Part shown: one piece after another, positions 32,621 through 32,626 of the stretch
How the letters are laid out: the number at the start of each line of letters is the position of its first letter
Position numbering within the stretch: position 1 is the stretch's first letter
DNA from: Bacteroidales bacterium
GTDB taxonomy: Bacteria > Bacteroidota > Bacteroidia > Bacteroidales > JAGONC01
NCBI GenBank assembly: GCA_023133655.1
Contig: JAGLWB010000316.1
Coordinates: forward strand, 1 to 32,626
DNA: 32,626 bases
Direction of reading: 5' to 3'
The notes under the pieces: model-generated
The model's input: only the letters and a program-made list of their open reading frames with translations
Told to the model about the DNA's origin: nothing
The model's database searches: none
Program-made: the position numbers and the translations under genes

Positions 32621-32626
32621 TTTTTT

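Overview
The window is AT-rich chromosomal DNA from a member of the Bacteroidota, probably a free-living Bacteroidales/Marinilabiliales-type organism. The evidence is a gingipain-family (C25) protein with a type IX secretion sorting tail, TAnnTTTG-type promoters, weak ribosome binding sites, small outer-membrane beta-barrel and SPOR proteins, and several S23/Avd-like four-helix-bundle genes. The placement is inferred from gene families, not from a marker gene.

Layout. 1-464: palindrome-rich repeat between two copies of a 25-bp direct repeat. 455-1857 (-): response regulator and sensorless histidine kinase. 2009-2614 (+): small beta-barrel protein, overlapping tail-to-tail a secreted protein of unknown function that follows queG on the minus strand (2604-5113). 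5172-5704: first four-helix-bundle unit. 5772-6797 (-): ruvB. 7036-9190 (+): universal stress protein, SPOR protein, universal stress protein. 9190-9869: second four-helix-bundle unit. 9870-10949 (-): class II aldolase. 11015-11690: third four-helix-bundle unit. 11720-11793: tRNA-Arg(CCG). 11888-15403 (-): C25-family T9SS cargo lacking the catalytic His. 15404-16364: non-coding stretch with two copies of a terminator-like hairpin.

16365-28433 (+) is a 12-kb signalling cluster: PAS-only protein, four-PAS protein, CheR methyltransferase, Cache-HAMP-GAF hybrid kinase, fourth four-helix-bundle unit, receiver-PAS protein, PAS histidine kinase and Rcp1-like receiver. It converges on a second hybrid kinase (28470-30746, -) and is followed by an NtrC-type sigma-54 activator (31078-32589, +). 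Three PAS proteins have no kinase domain but share one C-terminal coiled coil. They probably act with the nearby kinases, the single-domain receiver and the sigma-54 activator.

The most striking feature is a family of short-period tandem repeats. All four four-helix-bundle genes lie between two inverted arrays of 7- or 8-bp units. The unit differs at each locus, but the polarity is constant: purine-rich on the gene's 5' side, pyrimidine-rich on its 3' side. Arrays without a gene occur in several intergenic regions, often followed by a GC palindrome, and one array-palindrome unit lies in frame in a kinase linker. This looks like a family of small mobile or RNA-structured elements, with the four-helix protein as its only product. 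Mobility is inferred and was not observed.
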